DNA of 52,645 nt from Tenericutes bacterium ADurb.BinA124 (GCA_002068415.1 MVZM01000012.1:1-52645); one strand, 5' to 3'; numbered from the stretch's first letter, positions 7,773 to 17,070 are shown. Translations and numbers: made by a program. The notes: generated by a model from the sequence alone, not told the origin.

Positions 7773-7852
7773 AGTATACGTTTACTGCCTTTTTGCTGTT
7801 GCCTGAAAATGCGTCTTGTCTATGCCAGGGATAACCATAATAAGAAAAAAGC

Positions 7853-7869
7853 CTCGAGATAATCTCGAG
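7853..7869. repeat. perfect 17-base palindrome downstream of the cassette
   Basis: CTCGAGAT-A-ATCTCGAG is a perfect inverted repeat with one central base. The loop is too short for a good terminator hairpin. Lying about 80 bases after the small XRE gene and about 180 bases before the decapitated aminotransferase, it is a candidate operator or recombination core. Confidence 0.5.
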
Positions 7870-7912
7870 ATGCCATTACAAGAAAATTCAAAGACAACGA
7901 AATAGATAACAG

Positions 7913-7945
7913 AGCTCAGTTCCTTAAAGGGAGCTGGGCTTTTTT
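7913..7945 (+). terminator. rho-independent terminator after the recombinase cassette
   Basis: AGCTCAGTTCC (7913-7923) pairs, with G-U pairs, with the complementary arm ending GGAGCTGGGCT (7930-7940), followed by a run of T. It ends the cassette transcript and the G+C-rich block. Confidence 0.7.
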
Positions 7946-8051
7946 CTGTGAATCTGCGCCGAAATGTAAAAAACATGTTAAAATATACGGCACAAATCAG
8001 ATTGTAGCGGCTTTTGTAGCCTTAAACGCAAGTGTCTCAAAAACAAGGGTT

Positions 8052-8486
8052 GGTTTTAATTACCGGATGAGCAATGTGGTTGCGGGAATCGGTCGAGGCC
8101 AATTAAAGGTTTTAGATCAAAGAGTCGAAAAGAAAAGGCAGATTTACAATTATTACAAAGATGCATTTAAAGACATCAAAGAAATTGAATTCATGCCCAT
8201 GAATGAATGGGCTTACTGCAACTGTTGGTTAACTAGTATAATTCTTAAAGGAAAAGTAACGCCTTTAGATATTATGATTGAATTAGAAAAAGAAAATATT
8301 GAATCAAGACCTTTGTGGAAACCAATGCATTTGCAACCATTTTTTGAAAAATATGATTACATTGGTAACGAAATTTCAGATAACTTATTTGATACAGGAT
8401 TATGTTTACCAAGTGATTCAAAGATGACAAAAGAGCAACAAGATAGAGTTATTGATACGATTAAAAGGTTATTCATAAATGCATAA
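8052..8486 (+). pseudogene. 5'-truncated PglE-type (DegT family) aminotransferase
   Basis: From codon 8052 the frame reads GFNYRMSNVVAGIGRGQL, the middle-to-late part of a DegT/DnrJ/EryC1 aminotransferase, and continues to a normal end with SRPLWKPMHLQP, typical of PglE-like enzymes that make UDP-4-amino sugars. Roughly the first 230 residues, including the PLP lysine, are missing; upstream of 8052 the frame is open but unrelated. An internal ATG at 8067 could give a 139-residue fragment, which cannot be active. The break coincides with the sharp drop in G+C. The next two genes encode the PglC- and PglD-like partners, so the intact gene once made the 4-amino precursor of diNAc-bacillosamine. 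Confidence 0.85.
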
Positions 8487-9102
8487 AAAAGGTTTTTACG
8501 AGAAATTCGTTAAGAGACCAATGGATGTTTTTTTAAGTCTTATTGCGATTATATTATCATCTCCAATATTAATTATTCTTACTATTTTAGTTAGAATCAA
8601 ACTTGGATCCCCCGTTATTTTCAAACAAATAAGACCAGGCAAAAATGAAAAAACATTTTATTTATACAAATTTCGAACCATGATAGATAAAAGAGATGAC
8701 GGTGGAAATTTACTTTCTGATGAAATTAGGTTAACAAATTTTGGAAAAATATTACGCTCAACAAGTTTAGATGAACTACCAAGTTTATTCAATATATTAA
8801 AAGGTGATTTAAGCATTGTTGGTCCTAGACCGCTTCTTGTTAAATATTTGCCTTTATATAATGACAATCAAAAAAGAAGACATGAAGTTAGGCCGGGGTT
8901 AACAGGTTTAGCACAAGTAAATGGTAGAAATGCTATAACTTGGGAAGAAAAATTTGATTACGATTTAAAATATGTTAATAATATTACCTTTATTGGCGAT
9001 TTGTTGATTATTTTAAAAACCATCAAAAAAGTAATAATTCGAGAAGGAGTGACATCAATAACATCTCAAACTATGGAAGAGTTTAAGGGGAGCACAAAAT
9101 GA
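8479..9102 (+). CDS. PglC-like undecaprenyl-phosphate sugar-phosphate transferase
   Basis: The 207-residue protein is a bacterial sugar transferase of the small, monotopic type. It has one hydrophobic re-entrant segment (residues 14-38), then KQIRPGKNEKTFYLYKFRTM, TSLDELPSLFNILKGDLSIVGPRP and RPGLTGLAQVNGRNAITWEEKFDYD, which carry the family's Asp-Glu catalytic pair. It moves a sugar-1-phosphate from a UDP-sugar to undecaprenyl phosphate at the inner face of the membrane, starting the repeat unit. The PglE fragment before it and the PglD homologue after it suggest diNAc-bacillosamine as the first sugar. It overlaps the aminotransferase remnant by 8 bases and the next gene by 4. Confidence 0.9.
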   Translation: MHKKGFYEKFVKRPMDVFLSLIAIILSSPILIILTILVRIKLGSPVIFKQIRPGKNEKTFYLYKFRTMIDKRDDGGNLLSDEIRLTNFGKILRSTSLDELPSLFNILKGDLSIVGPRPLLVKYLPLYNDNQKRRHEVRPGLTGLAQVNGRNAITWEEKFDYDLKYVNNITFIGDLLIILKTIKKVIIREGVTSITSQTMEEFKGSTK

Positions 9103-9734
9103 AGAATATCGTAATAATAGGTGCTGGTGGATTTGGCAGAGAGGTTAAATGGTTCATTGATGAAATAAATGGTGTAAATAAACAATGGAATTTTATTGGT
9201 TTCGTAGATGATAATTTGCCCAAAGGAACAGTTATAAATGATTCTAATGTAATTGGGGATGTAGCTTGGTTGCATGAACAAAATTTGAATGTTGTTTGTG
9301 CAATTGCTGACCCAATTATCAAAAAAAGAGTATTAGAACGGTTGACTGATTCTAAAAATTCATATCCAGTTTTAATTCATCCAGATGTTAGAGTGTCAAA
9401 ATTTGTTAATATTGGGGAAGGAACAATTATCTGTCCAGGTTGTATCATTACCGTTAATATTAAAATTGGAAAACATGTAATTCTTGATTATGATTCAACA
9501 GTTGGACATGATGCTATAATTGGTGATTTTTCAACAATTTTACCAGGTGTCAGTATTTCTGGCCATGTCAACATTGAAGAATTAGTAAGTGTTGGAACAG
9601 GAGCAAAAATCATACAGGGATTAAGAATTGGAAAAAATACAATCATCGGGGCTGGTGCTATAGTAACAAAAGATATTCCTCAAAATGTTGTTGCAGTAGG
9701 TGTGCCAGCTAAACCGATTAAAATAAGAGAATAG
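9099..9734 (+). CDS. PglD/NeuD-family sugar O/N-acetyltransferase
   Basis: This 211-residue protein has an N-terminal Rossmann-like part (NIVIIGAGGFGREV) and a left-handed beta-helix of hexapeptide repeats from about residue 95 (GEGTIICPGCIITVNIKIG to VGVPAKPIKIRE). The His in DSTVGHDAIIGDF corresponds to the catalytic base of PglD-type enzymes. It would acetylate the 4-amino group of the UDP-sugar made by a PglE-type aminotransferase, giving UDP-diNAc-bacillosamine. With the upstream aminotransferase truncated, it depends on another copy of that enzyme or has lost its substrate. It is coupled to the transferase gene by an ATGA overlap. Confidence 0.88.
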   Translation: MKNIVIIGAGGFGREVKWFIDEINGVNKQWNFIGFVDDNLPKGTVINDSNVIGDVAWLHEQNLNVVCAIADPIIKKRVLERLTDSKNSYPVLIHPDVRVSKFVNIGEGTIICPGCIITVNIKIGKHVILDYDSTVGHDAIIGDFSTILPGVSISGHVNIEELVSVGTGAKIIQGLRIGKNTIIGAGAIVTKDIPQNVVAVGVPAKPIKIRE

Positions 9735-10222
9735 AGGCAAACATCTAAAAAGGGATTATTGATGCAAAACCAGAGGTAAAAGGTATTATAATCAAATTTG
9801 CTAGCTGCGACGACTAAGTTGTTTTGGTTTTATATTAAAGCCTCTTATCAAAGGAAACCCTACATTAAGAGGTTGAAATAATTAACGATGAGTTTAACTT
9901 TCAAAACAAAGATTAGATATTAGAAAACATTTTTTAAACAATTGTGTTTGTCGAATTGACTCGTTGTTAATTTATAATTGAAGCCATACGTGTGAATAAT
10001 AGCTCTAGGTTTATTATAAATAGTTTCGCATTCCAATAATAAATGTAACGACTAAAACAGTTGAAGAAAGATTGGTAACTATTGAAGACATTGATGGGCA
10101 AAAAAAATAATGCCAATCATTAAATTGTAACTTTTTGAAAAAACACTATAAAAAACAAATTAATCTTATCTTTTAAGTGGGTTAAGACAAATTAATAAAT
10201 TTATTAAATTAGGGAAAAATAA
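9735..10222. other. 488-base A+T-rich intergenic stretch
   Basis: No convincing gene. A small hairpin with arms CCTCTTA/TAAGAGG lies at 9841-9872. On the minus strand around 9930-10040 a short open stretch (NKPRAIIHTYGFNYKLTTSQF) faintly resembles a transposase C-terminus but is interrupted and not assignable. Otherwise I see nothing. Confidence 0.5.
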
Positions 10223-11449
10223 ATGAATATTTTATTTTTGACACTTCTTAATTTTGAATCTCTAAATGAATCCAATATTTATACTGATTTATTGTCCGAA
10301 TTTGTTGATAATGGTCATCAAGTATTCGTTATTTCTCCATATGAAAGAAGATTTAATAAAACTACAAAGTTAATTAAAGGCAATAATTATCAAATTTTAA
10401 AAAAGAAAATTGGGAACATTCAAAAAACAAATTTGATTGAAAAAGGGATAACTACTTTATTAATTGATTTCTATTTTTTAAGTGCTTTTAAAAAATTTTA
10501 TAAAGAAATTAATTTTGAGTTAATTATTTATTCCACTCCTCCAATTAATTTTATAAGGACCATTTCATATGTAAAGAAGAAGTATGGAGCAATGGCTTAT
10601 CTTTTGTTGAAAGATATTTTTCCACAAAATGCTGTGGACTTAGGCTTATTAAACAAACATGGAATTACTTCGATTTTATATTCATATTTTAGAAAGAAAG
10701 AAAAGCTGCTTTACACCTTGTCTGACTTTATTGGCTGTATGAGTGAAGGAAATAAAAATTATCTTTTACAGCATAACCCTTTCTTAAAAAAGGAAAAAGT
10801 CGAAATAAACCGTAACTCAATTAAATTAAGGCAAATACTTACTAATACCAATAAAGATGCTATTCTAAAAAAATATAACATTGAAAAAGGAAATACTATA
10901 TATATATATGGCGGAAATTTAGGAAGACCACAAGGCATAGATTTTTTATGCAAATGTATTTATGAAACAGAAAAATTGCAAAATGTTATGAATTTGATTG
11001 TTGGAAATGGAACTGAATTTGAAAAAACAAAAAAATTTATCTCAACAAACAATATTAAAAAAACAAAACTAATATCATTTTTACCTAAAAATGAATTTGA
11101 GGAACTATTAAGCGTATCTGATGTTGGTCTTATTTTCCTAGATAATAGGTTTACTATTCCCAATTATCCTTCGCGTTTACTAAGTTATTTACAAGCTTCT
11201 TTGCCCATTATTATGTCCTCGGATTCAAACACTGATTTAAAAGATCATATCATTGATTGGGGAATAGGGTTATGGAACCAAAGCGGAGATATAAAAAAAT
11301 TTATTGAAAATTATAAGTATTTGTCTATAGCGGATAACCGAAAAATCATGAGGGAAAATTCTTATAGAACATTGACTGAATATTTTGATGTTAAATCTTC
11401 TTATAATACTATAATCAATCATATTAACAAAAAAGGGGACAATAATTGA
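10223..11449 (+). CDS. GT4 glycosyltransferase, WbuB-like
   Basis: The 408-residue cytoplasmic protein has the two Rossmann-like halves of a GT-B glycosyltransferase. Recognisable parts are LLLKDIFPQNAVDLGLL (N-terminal half), IYIYGGNLGRPQGIDFL (start of the donor domain), LISFLPKNEFEELLSVSDVGLI and PSRLLSYLQASLPIIMSS. The FPQNAVDLG region is characteristic of WbuB-type enzymes, which in E. coli O26-like clusters sit with fnlABC and transfer FucNAc. Here it lies directly before capE-F-G with a one-base stop-start overlap, so FucNAc transfer is the best guess. No transmembrane segments are evident. Confidence 0.82.
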   Translation: MNILFLTLLNFESLNESNIYTDLLSEFVDNGHQVFVISPYERRFNKTTKLIKGNNYQILKKKIGNIQKTNLIEKGITTLLIDFYFLSAFKKFYKEINFELIIYSTPPINFIRTISYVKKKYGAMAYLLLKDIFPQNAVDLGLLNKHGITSILYSYFRKKEKLLYTLSDFIGCMSEGNKNYLLQHNPFLKKEKVEINRNSIKLRQILTNTNKDAILKKYNIEKGNTIYIYGGNLGRPQGIDFLCKCIYETEKLQNVMNLIVGNGTEFEKTKKFISTNNIKKTKLISFLPKNEFEELLSVSDVGLIFLDNRFTIPNYPSRLLSYLQASLPIIMSSDSNTDLKDHIIDWGIGLWNQSGDIKKFIENYKYLSIADNRKIMRENSYRTLTEYFDVKSSYNTIINHINKKGDNN

Positions 11450-12444
11450 TGTTTAAAGATAAAATATTACTTATTACTGGGGGGACAGGCTCGTTTGGTA
11501 ATGCAGTTGTTTCAAGATTTTTAAATTCTGAAATAAAAGAAATAAGAGTCTTATCACGTGATGAAAAAAAACAAGAAGATATGCGTAAATTTTATAATAA
11601 TGACAAATTAAAATTCTATATTGGCGATGTAAGAGATTATAATTCAATTGATGGTGCATTCATAGGTGTGGATTTTGTATTTCATGCAGCAGCTTTAAAG
11701 CAAGTGCCGTCCTGTGAGTTTTATCCTTTAGAAGCAGTAAAAACCAATATTTTAGGTAGCGACAATGTCATTTCTGCTTGTGTAAAAAACGGAGTAAAAA
11801 AGGCTATATTTTTATCGACTGATAAAGCAGCTTACCCGATTAATGCAATGGGCATGAGTAAGGCAATCATGGAAAAAAATGTTATTGCAAGATCTCGTCA
11901 ATTTAGATTAAATGATACTATCCTTTGTTTGACGCGATATGGAAATGTGATGGGATCTCGAGGTTCAGTTATCCCGTTATTTCTCAGCCAAATATCCTCA
12001 AACAAACCCGTAACAATTACCAACCCCGCAATGACCCGTTTTATGATGACGCTAGACGATGCAGTTGAATTGGTACTCTACGCATTTCTTCATGGAGAAC
12101 AAGGAGATTTGTTTGTACAAAAAGCCCCTGCTTCTACAATTGATGTTCTTGCAAAAGCTATTTTAGATTTAAAAAAATGTGATATTCCTCCCGTGTATAT
12201 TGGTACAAGACATGGTGAGAAGTTATATGAAGTACTCGTTACACAAGAGGAGATGACAAAAGCTTTAGATTTAGGGGGCTTTTTCAAAATCCCTGCAGAT
12301 AATCGAAATCTAAATTATGATAGATTTGTCGAGAAAGGAAGTAAAAAGCTAATCCTTGCTGATTCTTATCATTCTCACAATACGACACGCTTAGATATTG
12401 AGGGAATGAAAAAATTGTTGTTGAAATTAGATATGTTTAAATAG
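11449..12444 (+). CDS. capE: CapE/FnlA-type UDP-GlcNAc 4,6-dehydratase/5-epimerase (second copy)
   Basis: This 331-residue copy starts at ATG 11449, whose A is shared with the upstream TGA; AAGGGG precedes it. It has TGGTGSFG at residues 9-16, LSRDEKKQEDMR and STDKAAYPINAMGMSKA with M-x3-K, and matches the enzyme part of the 369-1577 protein over its full length. It lacks the helix-turn-helix domain of that copy. It provides the first intermediate for UDP-FucNAc. Codon use is strongly A+T-biased like its neighbours, so the two copies have different recent histories. Confidence 0.92.
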   Translation: MFKDKILLITGGTGSFGNAVVSRFLNSEIKEIRVLSRDEKKQEDMRKFYNNDKLKFYIGDVRDYNSIDGAFIGVDFVFHAAALKQVPSCEFYPLEAVKTNILGSDNVISACVKNGVKKAIFLSTDKAAYPINAMGMSKAIMEKNVIARSRQFRLNDTILCLTRYGNVMGSRGSVIPLFLSQISSNKPVTITNPAMTRFMMTLDDAVELVLYAFLHGEQGDLFVQKAPASTIDVLAKAILDLKKCDIPPVYIGTRHGEKLYEVLVTQEEMTKALDLGGFFKIPADNRNLNYDRFVEKGSKKLILADSYHSHNTTRLDIEGMKKLLLKLDMFK

Positions 12445-12451
12445 AGGTAAT

Positions 12452-13561
12452 ATGAAAATTCTTGTAACAGGGTCAAAAGGATTCATTGGGAAAAATTTAA
12501 TTGTAGAATTAAAAAATAGAAATTATAAAGATATTTATGAATATGATATAGAATCAACCTCCACGGATTTGGATCATTTCTCGAAAGATTGCGATTTTGT
12601 ATTTCATCTTGCGGGAGTTAATAGGCCAAAAGATCCAAAAGAATATTTGGAAGGTAATTTCGGATTTACTTCTATTTTACTGAATAATCTTAAAAAATGG
12701 GGTAATAAGTGTCCAATAATGTTAGCGTCATCAATTCAAGCCTTGGTTAATAACCCTTATGGAATTAGTAAAAAAGCAGGAGAAGAGTTGCTGTTTAAAT
12801 ATCAGCTGGAAACTGGAGCTAAAGTTTATATCTATCGTTTTCCCAATGTGTTTGGAAAATGGTGCCGGCCAAATTACAATAGTGTTATTGCGACTTTTTC
12901 TTACAATATTGCCAATAATTTACCAATTATAATCAACGATCCGAACGCCGTTTTAAATTTGGTATACATTGATGATTTGGTTGAAGAATTGATTAGCATT
13001 CTAAGCGGAAAGGCAAAAAAACAAGGTGATTTTTATTCTATTCATCCTGTTTTTACAAAAAAATTGGGTGAGGTAGCGGATCTTCTTTATTCTTTTAAGT
13101 TAAGTCGAGAAAATCTTTTCATTCCTAACATGGAAGACCTTTTTACAAAAAAATTATATGCAAATTATTTGAGTTATTTGCCAAAAGATCAATTTATTTT
13201 TGACCTTAAGATGAATACTGATTATCGAGGTTCATTCACAGAAATGTTTAAGACTTTTGAATATGGACAAATCTCTATTAACATTTCTAAACCAGGCATT
13301 GTTAAAGGAAACCACTGGCACAACTCAAAAAATGAGAAGTTTATAGTTATTAGTGGAAGTGGAGTAATTCGGTTAAGGAAGATTGGTGAAAACGAAATTA
13401 TTGAATACTATGTTAATGATCAAAAACTTCAAGTAGTTGAAATACCCCCAGGCTATACCCATAACATAAAAAATATTGGAAATGTTGATATGGTTACAGT
13501 GATGTGGGCTAATGAATGCTTTGATCCAGAAAAACCTGACACCTACTATGAGGAGGTATAA
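12452..13561 (+). CDS. capF: CapF/FnlB-type reductase with cupin domain (second copy)
   Basis: The 369-residue protein follows capE by 7 bases (GAGGT ribosome binding site). It has the SDR start KILVTGSKGFIGKN, FHLAGVNRP, SSIQALVNNPYGISK (Y-x3-K), VYIDDLVEEL, and a C-terminal cupin with GNHWHNSKNEKFIVISG. It should perform the middle steps of UDP-FucNAc synthesis between CapE and CapG. Compared with the 2757-3953 copy it is about 30 residues shorter, with gaps in the middle of the SDR part. Confidence 0.92.
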   Translation: MKILVTGSKGFIGKNLIVELKNRNYKDIYEYDIESTSTDLDHFSKDCDFVFHLAGVNRPKDPKEYLEGNFGFTSILLNNLKKWGNKCPIMLASSIQALVNNPYGISKKAGEELLFKYQLETGAKVYIYRFPNVFGKWCRPNYNSVIATFSYNIANNLPIIINDPNAVLNLVYIDDLVEELISILSGKAKKQGDFYSIHPVFTKKLGEVADLLYSFKLSRENLFIPNMEDLFTKKLYANYLSYLPKDQFIFDLKMNTDYRGSFTEMFKTFEYGQISINISKPGIVKGNHWHNSKNEKFIVISGSGVIRLRKIGENEIIEYYVNDQKLQVVEIPPGYTHNIKNIGNVDMVTVMWANECFDPEKPDTYYEEV

Positions 13562-13564
13562 ACA

Positions 13565-14659
13565 ATGATAAGATTGAAGGTAATGACAGTTGTTGGTACA
13601 AGACCGGAAATAATTAGGTTATCTGCTGTTATTAATAAACTAAACTCTTCTAAAGCGATTGAACACATTTTAGTTCACACTGGTCAAAATTATGACTATG
13701 AGTTAAATGAAATTTTCTTTAAAGATTTTAACCTGAAAAAACCAGACTATTTTTTAAACGCTGCAATAGGAAACGCTATTGAGACCATAGGCAATATATT
13801 AATAAAGATAGACCCAATTTTGGAGTTAGAAAAACCAGATGCATTTTTGGTGCTTGGTGATACGAATAGTTGTTTGGCAGCGATTGCTGCCAAGCGTCGA
13901 CATATTCCCATTTTTCATATGGAAGCTGGGAATCGATGCTTCGACCAAAGAGTTCCTGAAGAGACAAACAGAAAAATTGTTGACCACATTGCAGATATTA
14001 ATTTACCTTATAGTTCTATAGCTAGGGAGTATTTGATTCATGAAGGGATTCCTGCAGATAGAATCATTAAAACTGGAAGCCCTATGTATGAAGTGTTAAT
14101 GAGTAAAAAAGAAGAAATTGATAATTCGAATATTTTAAAAAAGTTAGGCTTAGAATCTGGTAAATACTTTTTAGTATCATCACATAGAGAAGAAAACATT
14201 AATTCAAATAATTTTTTTGATTTGGTTGATTCATTAAATACAATGGCTGAACTTTACAAATTGCCAATCATAGTATCAACACATCCAAGGACAAGGAAAA
14301 TGATTGATTCAAAAGGGATAGAATTTCATCCTTTGATTCAAACTTTAAAACCTTTAGGTTTTATTGATTATAATAAACTTCAAATTGAATCAAAATGTGT
14401 GTTAAGTGATTCCGGAACTATTAGCGAAGAAGCTTCGATTATGAATTTTAAAGCTTTGAATATTAGAGAGGCACATGAGAGACCAGAAGCTATGGAAGAA
14501 GCAGTTGTAATGATGGTTGGGACAAAAAAAGATAAGATTATTCAGGGTATAACTTTGTTATGTGAATTTTCGCAAGATTTAAATGCTGTAAATGACTATT
14601 TGGTTTCAAATGTATCTGAAAAAATAAAAAGAATTATTGTCAGTTATTTTAATTATTAA
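13565..14659 (+). CDS. capG: CapG/FnlC-type UDP-N-acetyl sugar 2-epimerase (second copy)
   Basis: This 364-residue enzyme starts three bases after the capF stop with GAGGAGGT just upstream. It shows GTRPEIIRLS, HTGQNYDYELNEIFF, DTNSCLAAIAAKRRHIP, HMEAGNRC, PEETNRKIVDHIAD, SSHREENI and SDSGTISEEAS. It should finish UDP-N-acetyl-L-fucosamine. The set here is E-F-G, the usual fnlABC order, whereas the G+C-rich set is E-G-F. Confidence 0.92.
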   Translation: MIRLKVMTVVGTRPEIIRLSAVINKLNSSKAIEHILVHTGQNYDYELNEIFFKDFNLKKPDYFLNAAIGNAIETIGNILIKIDPILELEKPDAFLVLGDTNSCLAAIAAKRRHIPIFHMEAGNRCFDQRVPEETNRKIVDHIADINLPYSSIAREYLIHEGIPADRIIKTGSPMYEVLMSKKEEIDNSNILKKLGLESGKYFLVSSHREENINSNNFFDLVDSLNTMAELYKLPIIVSTHPRTRKMIDSKGIEFHPLIQTLKPLGFIDYNKLQIESKCVLSDSGTISEEASIMNFKALNIREAHERPEAMEEAVVMMVGTKKDKIIQGITLLCEFSQDLNAVNDYLVSNVSEKIKRIIVSYFNY

Positions 14660-14674
14660 ACATTTAGCAAAACA

Positions 14675-14701
14675 AATATAACAATATAACTTGTTATATT
14701 T
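14675..14701 (+). terminator. A+T-rich hairpin after capG
   Basis: AAATATAAC (14675-14683) and GTTATATTT (14693-14701) form a 9-base-pair stem with a 9-base loop about 15 bases after capG. The T-run is interrupted, so termination may be partial. Confidence 0.4.
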
Positions 14702-14788
14702 GCAATTTTAAGATAACAAATAAAGATAAGTTAAATTTTTAAAAAAATAATTAGAATTTTATATATTTTTTGTTAAGAAGGTTTTAAA

Positions 14789-15916
14789 ATGAGAATATTA
14801 CACATAGTTTTGGCTAACTACTTCGCTGATGGCGAGGGATACCAAGAAAATCGCTTACCCTTTTATAATTATAAGCATGGTCACGAGGTTGAGATTTTAT
14901 CTTCAACAGTTGTTTATAATAGTTATAAAACAAAAACTTTAAAACCATCAACTTATATAAATGAAAATGGAATAAAAGTTACAAGATTACCAATTAAAAA
15001 ATATTTTCCGTTTTTTACGAAAGTACGTTCCCATAAAGGTGTTTTAAAATTTTTGAAACAGTTCAAACCAGAGATAATACTTTTTCATGGAATTCAGAGT
15101 CTTGATTTATTATTAGTAAGTAGGTTTTCAAAAAAAGGGGTAACCTTATATGTTGATGTTCATTCAGATTACACTAATAGCATAAGAAACCTTTTTTCAA
15201 AATTTTTTTTACATAGAATCTTTTATAAATTAATAATCAAATTGAGTCTTTCAAGTATAAGGAAAGTCCTATGTATTTCTCCAGAAAGTTTGGATTTCGC
15301 TCATAAAGAATATGGTATTCCAAATACAAAATTAGAGTTATTTCCATTAGGTGGTGACATAATAGATGATGAAAATTACAAATTGAGTAGGAATTTTGTG
15401 AGAAACAACCTTGGAATAATGAATAAAATTATCTTTCTTCATACTGGAAAAATGTCCATTAAGGAACGAAAAACAGAAGAAGTGATTGTATCATTTTCTC
15501 AAACTACTAACCAAAATTTTATTTTATTGCTTGTAGGTTCTCTTAATAAAAAAGATTCAAAAAAATTACTAGATTTAATTGAAAAAGATAAGCGAATAAT
15601 CTTTTTAGGGTGGAAAAGCCAAGAAGAATTAACTCAAATATTGTGTGCATCAGATGTTTATGTTAATATTGGTGGAATGACTGTTACAGTTCAAAGTTCA
15701 ATTTGTTGTAGATGTTTTGCTGTTTTATTTCCACATAAGAATTACAAATTATTATTCAGTGACAATGTTTTTTATGCTTCAAATGCTGAGGAATTAACCG
15801 ATAGGTTTGCATTAATTAATTCAGAATCACTTTTTTCACTTAAAGAAAATTGTTATAATAATGTAAAGGATTTAATCGATTATGAAAAATTATCAAAAAG
15901 GATTGAAGTTTCTTAA
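14789..15916 (+). CDS. GT4-type glycosyltransferase
   Basis: The 375-residue protein has a GT-B layout: an N-terminal acceptor part (MRILHIVLANYFADGEGYQENRLP) and a donor part with IIFLHTGKMSIKERKTEEV, FILLLVGS, IIFLGWKSQEELTQILCASDVYVN. The usual ExFGxxxxEAMAxGxP motif is replaced by a cysteine-rich stretch (VQSSICCRCFAVLFPHKN), so it is a divergent member. The sugar it transfers cannot be told from sequence. It precedes another GT4 gene by two bases and likely shares its transcript. Confidence 0.78.
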   Translation: MRILHIVLANYFADGEGYQENRLPFYNYKHGHEVEILSSTVVYNSYKTKTLKPSTYINENGIKVTRLPIKKYFPFFTKVRSHKGVLKFLKQFKPEIILFHGIQSLDLLLVSRFSKKGVTLYVDVHSDYTNSIRNLFSKFFLHRIFYKLIIKLSLSSIRKVLCISPESLDFAHKEYGIPNTKLELFPLGGDIIDDENYKLSRNFVRNNLGIMNKIIFLHTGKMSIKERKTEEVIVSFSQTTNQNFILLLVGSLNKKDSKKLLDLIEKDKRIIFLGWKSQEELTQILCASDVYVNIGGMTVTVQSSICCRCFAVLFPHKNYKLLFSDNVFYASNAEELTDRFALINSESLFSLKENCYNNVKDLIDYEKLSKRIEVS

Positions 15917-15918
15917 TC

Positions 15919-17070
15919 ATGAAAATATTAATTTTAACAACTTGTGAATATAATAAAGATCTTCGTATTAATCCTTTTGAATTTGACCAAGCATTATCGT
16001 TGTCGGGTCTTGGGAACGATGTAAGAATATTTGCACACGATTTTAGATCAATTAAACATTTGAGAAAAATTGGTTATGGTTTTAGTAATATTAAAGGAAT
16101 TAAAGTATATTATGCGAGTTTTTTTGTTGGAAGACTTTTACCATTTTCGCTTAGAACCTTCATTTCAAGAATAATTATTAATAATTTTTTTAAATTAATA
16201 CAGAAACAAAATTGGGTTCCTGAAGTAATTCATTCTCATTTTATTGATACTTCATTTTTGTATAACAAAATAATAAATCGTTTGAAAAGAGATTTAAACT
16301 TTAGATATATAATTACAGAGCATTCTTCGAAATTAAATGCTCTACGTTTAAAAAAAACCATCAAAAAATTAACTAGTTCTGCTTATGATGGCTCAGATTA
16401 TATTATCTCAGTGAGCAATTCGCTAAAGAATAATCTTTTAATAAATTCAAAAATAAATTCAATTGTAATTCCAAACATGTTGCCTATTGAATTGGAAAAT
16501 TTTAAAATAAGAAAGATTCCATCCAAAGAATTTTCATTTGTTATAACTGCAAATTTGGTTCCTATAAAAAATCATTACTTTCTTTTTGAAGCTTTTTCAT
16601 TGTTTTTAGAAAAATATAATGCAAAATTATTTGTTTTTGGAGATGGAATTTTGAGAAAAAAATTAAAAAAGAAATGTAATTATTTAAATATAACTGACAA
16701 AGTAATATTCATGGGAAAAAGACAAAGGACCTTTATATTTGATTTTTATAATTATTGTGACTGTTTTATTCTCCCATCCCTTAAAGAAACTTTTGGAGTT
16801 TCAATTATTGAAGCCATGGCATGTGGATTACCCATCCTGTCTTCTCACTCTGGTGGGGCAGAAGATATTATTATTAATCCAAAATTAGGTTTGTTTTTTG
16901 ATTTCAAATTATGTGACTTAGTTGAAAAAATGGAGTTTGTGTTTAATAATATCGATCAATTTGATCCCTTTTACATTAGAGAATTTGTTTTGGAAAAGTA
17001 CTCAGCTAGCAAAATTGCCCCAATATTATTTAATTTATATTCAAAGGATTACAAATGTGGAAACAATTAA
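15919..17070 (+). CDS. GT4 family glycosyltransferase
   Basis: This 383-residue protein has clear GT4 signatures: IHSHFIDTSFL and ITEHSSKLN in the acceptor half, SVSNSLKNNLL, VIPNMLP, then VITANLVPIKNHYFLFEAF, LFVFGDGILR and ETFGVSIIEAMACGLPILSS, the EX7E-type donor motif. It probably adds one sugar of the repeat unit at the inner membrane face; donor and linkage are unknown. The Wzy-like gene begins 14 bases before its end. Confidence 0.87.
   Translation: MKILILTTCEYNKDLRINPFEFDQALSLSGLGNDVRIFAHDFRSIKHLRKIGYGFSNIKGIKVYYASFFVGRLLPFSLRTFISRIIINNFFKLIQKQNWVPEVIHSHFIDTSFLYNKIINRLKRDLNFRYIITEHSSKLNALRLKKTIKKLTSSAYDGSDYIISVSNSLKNNLLINSKINSIVIPNMLPIELENFKIRKIPSKEFSFVITANLVPIKNHYFLFEAFSLFLEKYNAKLFVFGDGILRKKLKKKCNYLNITDKVIFMGKRQRTFIFDFYNYCDCFILPSLKETFGVSIIEAMACGLPILSSHSGGAEDIIINPKLGLFFDFKLCDLVEKMEFVFNNIDQFDPFYIREFVLEKYSASKIAPILFNLYSKDYKCGNN

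Noticed and set aside
9930..10045. Transposase-like residues on the minus strand (YNKPRAIIHTYGFNYKL)
   Set aside because: Match is faint, flanked by stops, and no terminal repeats were seen.
16922..17056. 45-codon N-terminal extension of the Wzy-like protein
   Set aside because: It lies inside the previous glycosyltransferase gene and a GTG with a good ribosome site at 17057 gives a normal membrane-protein start.
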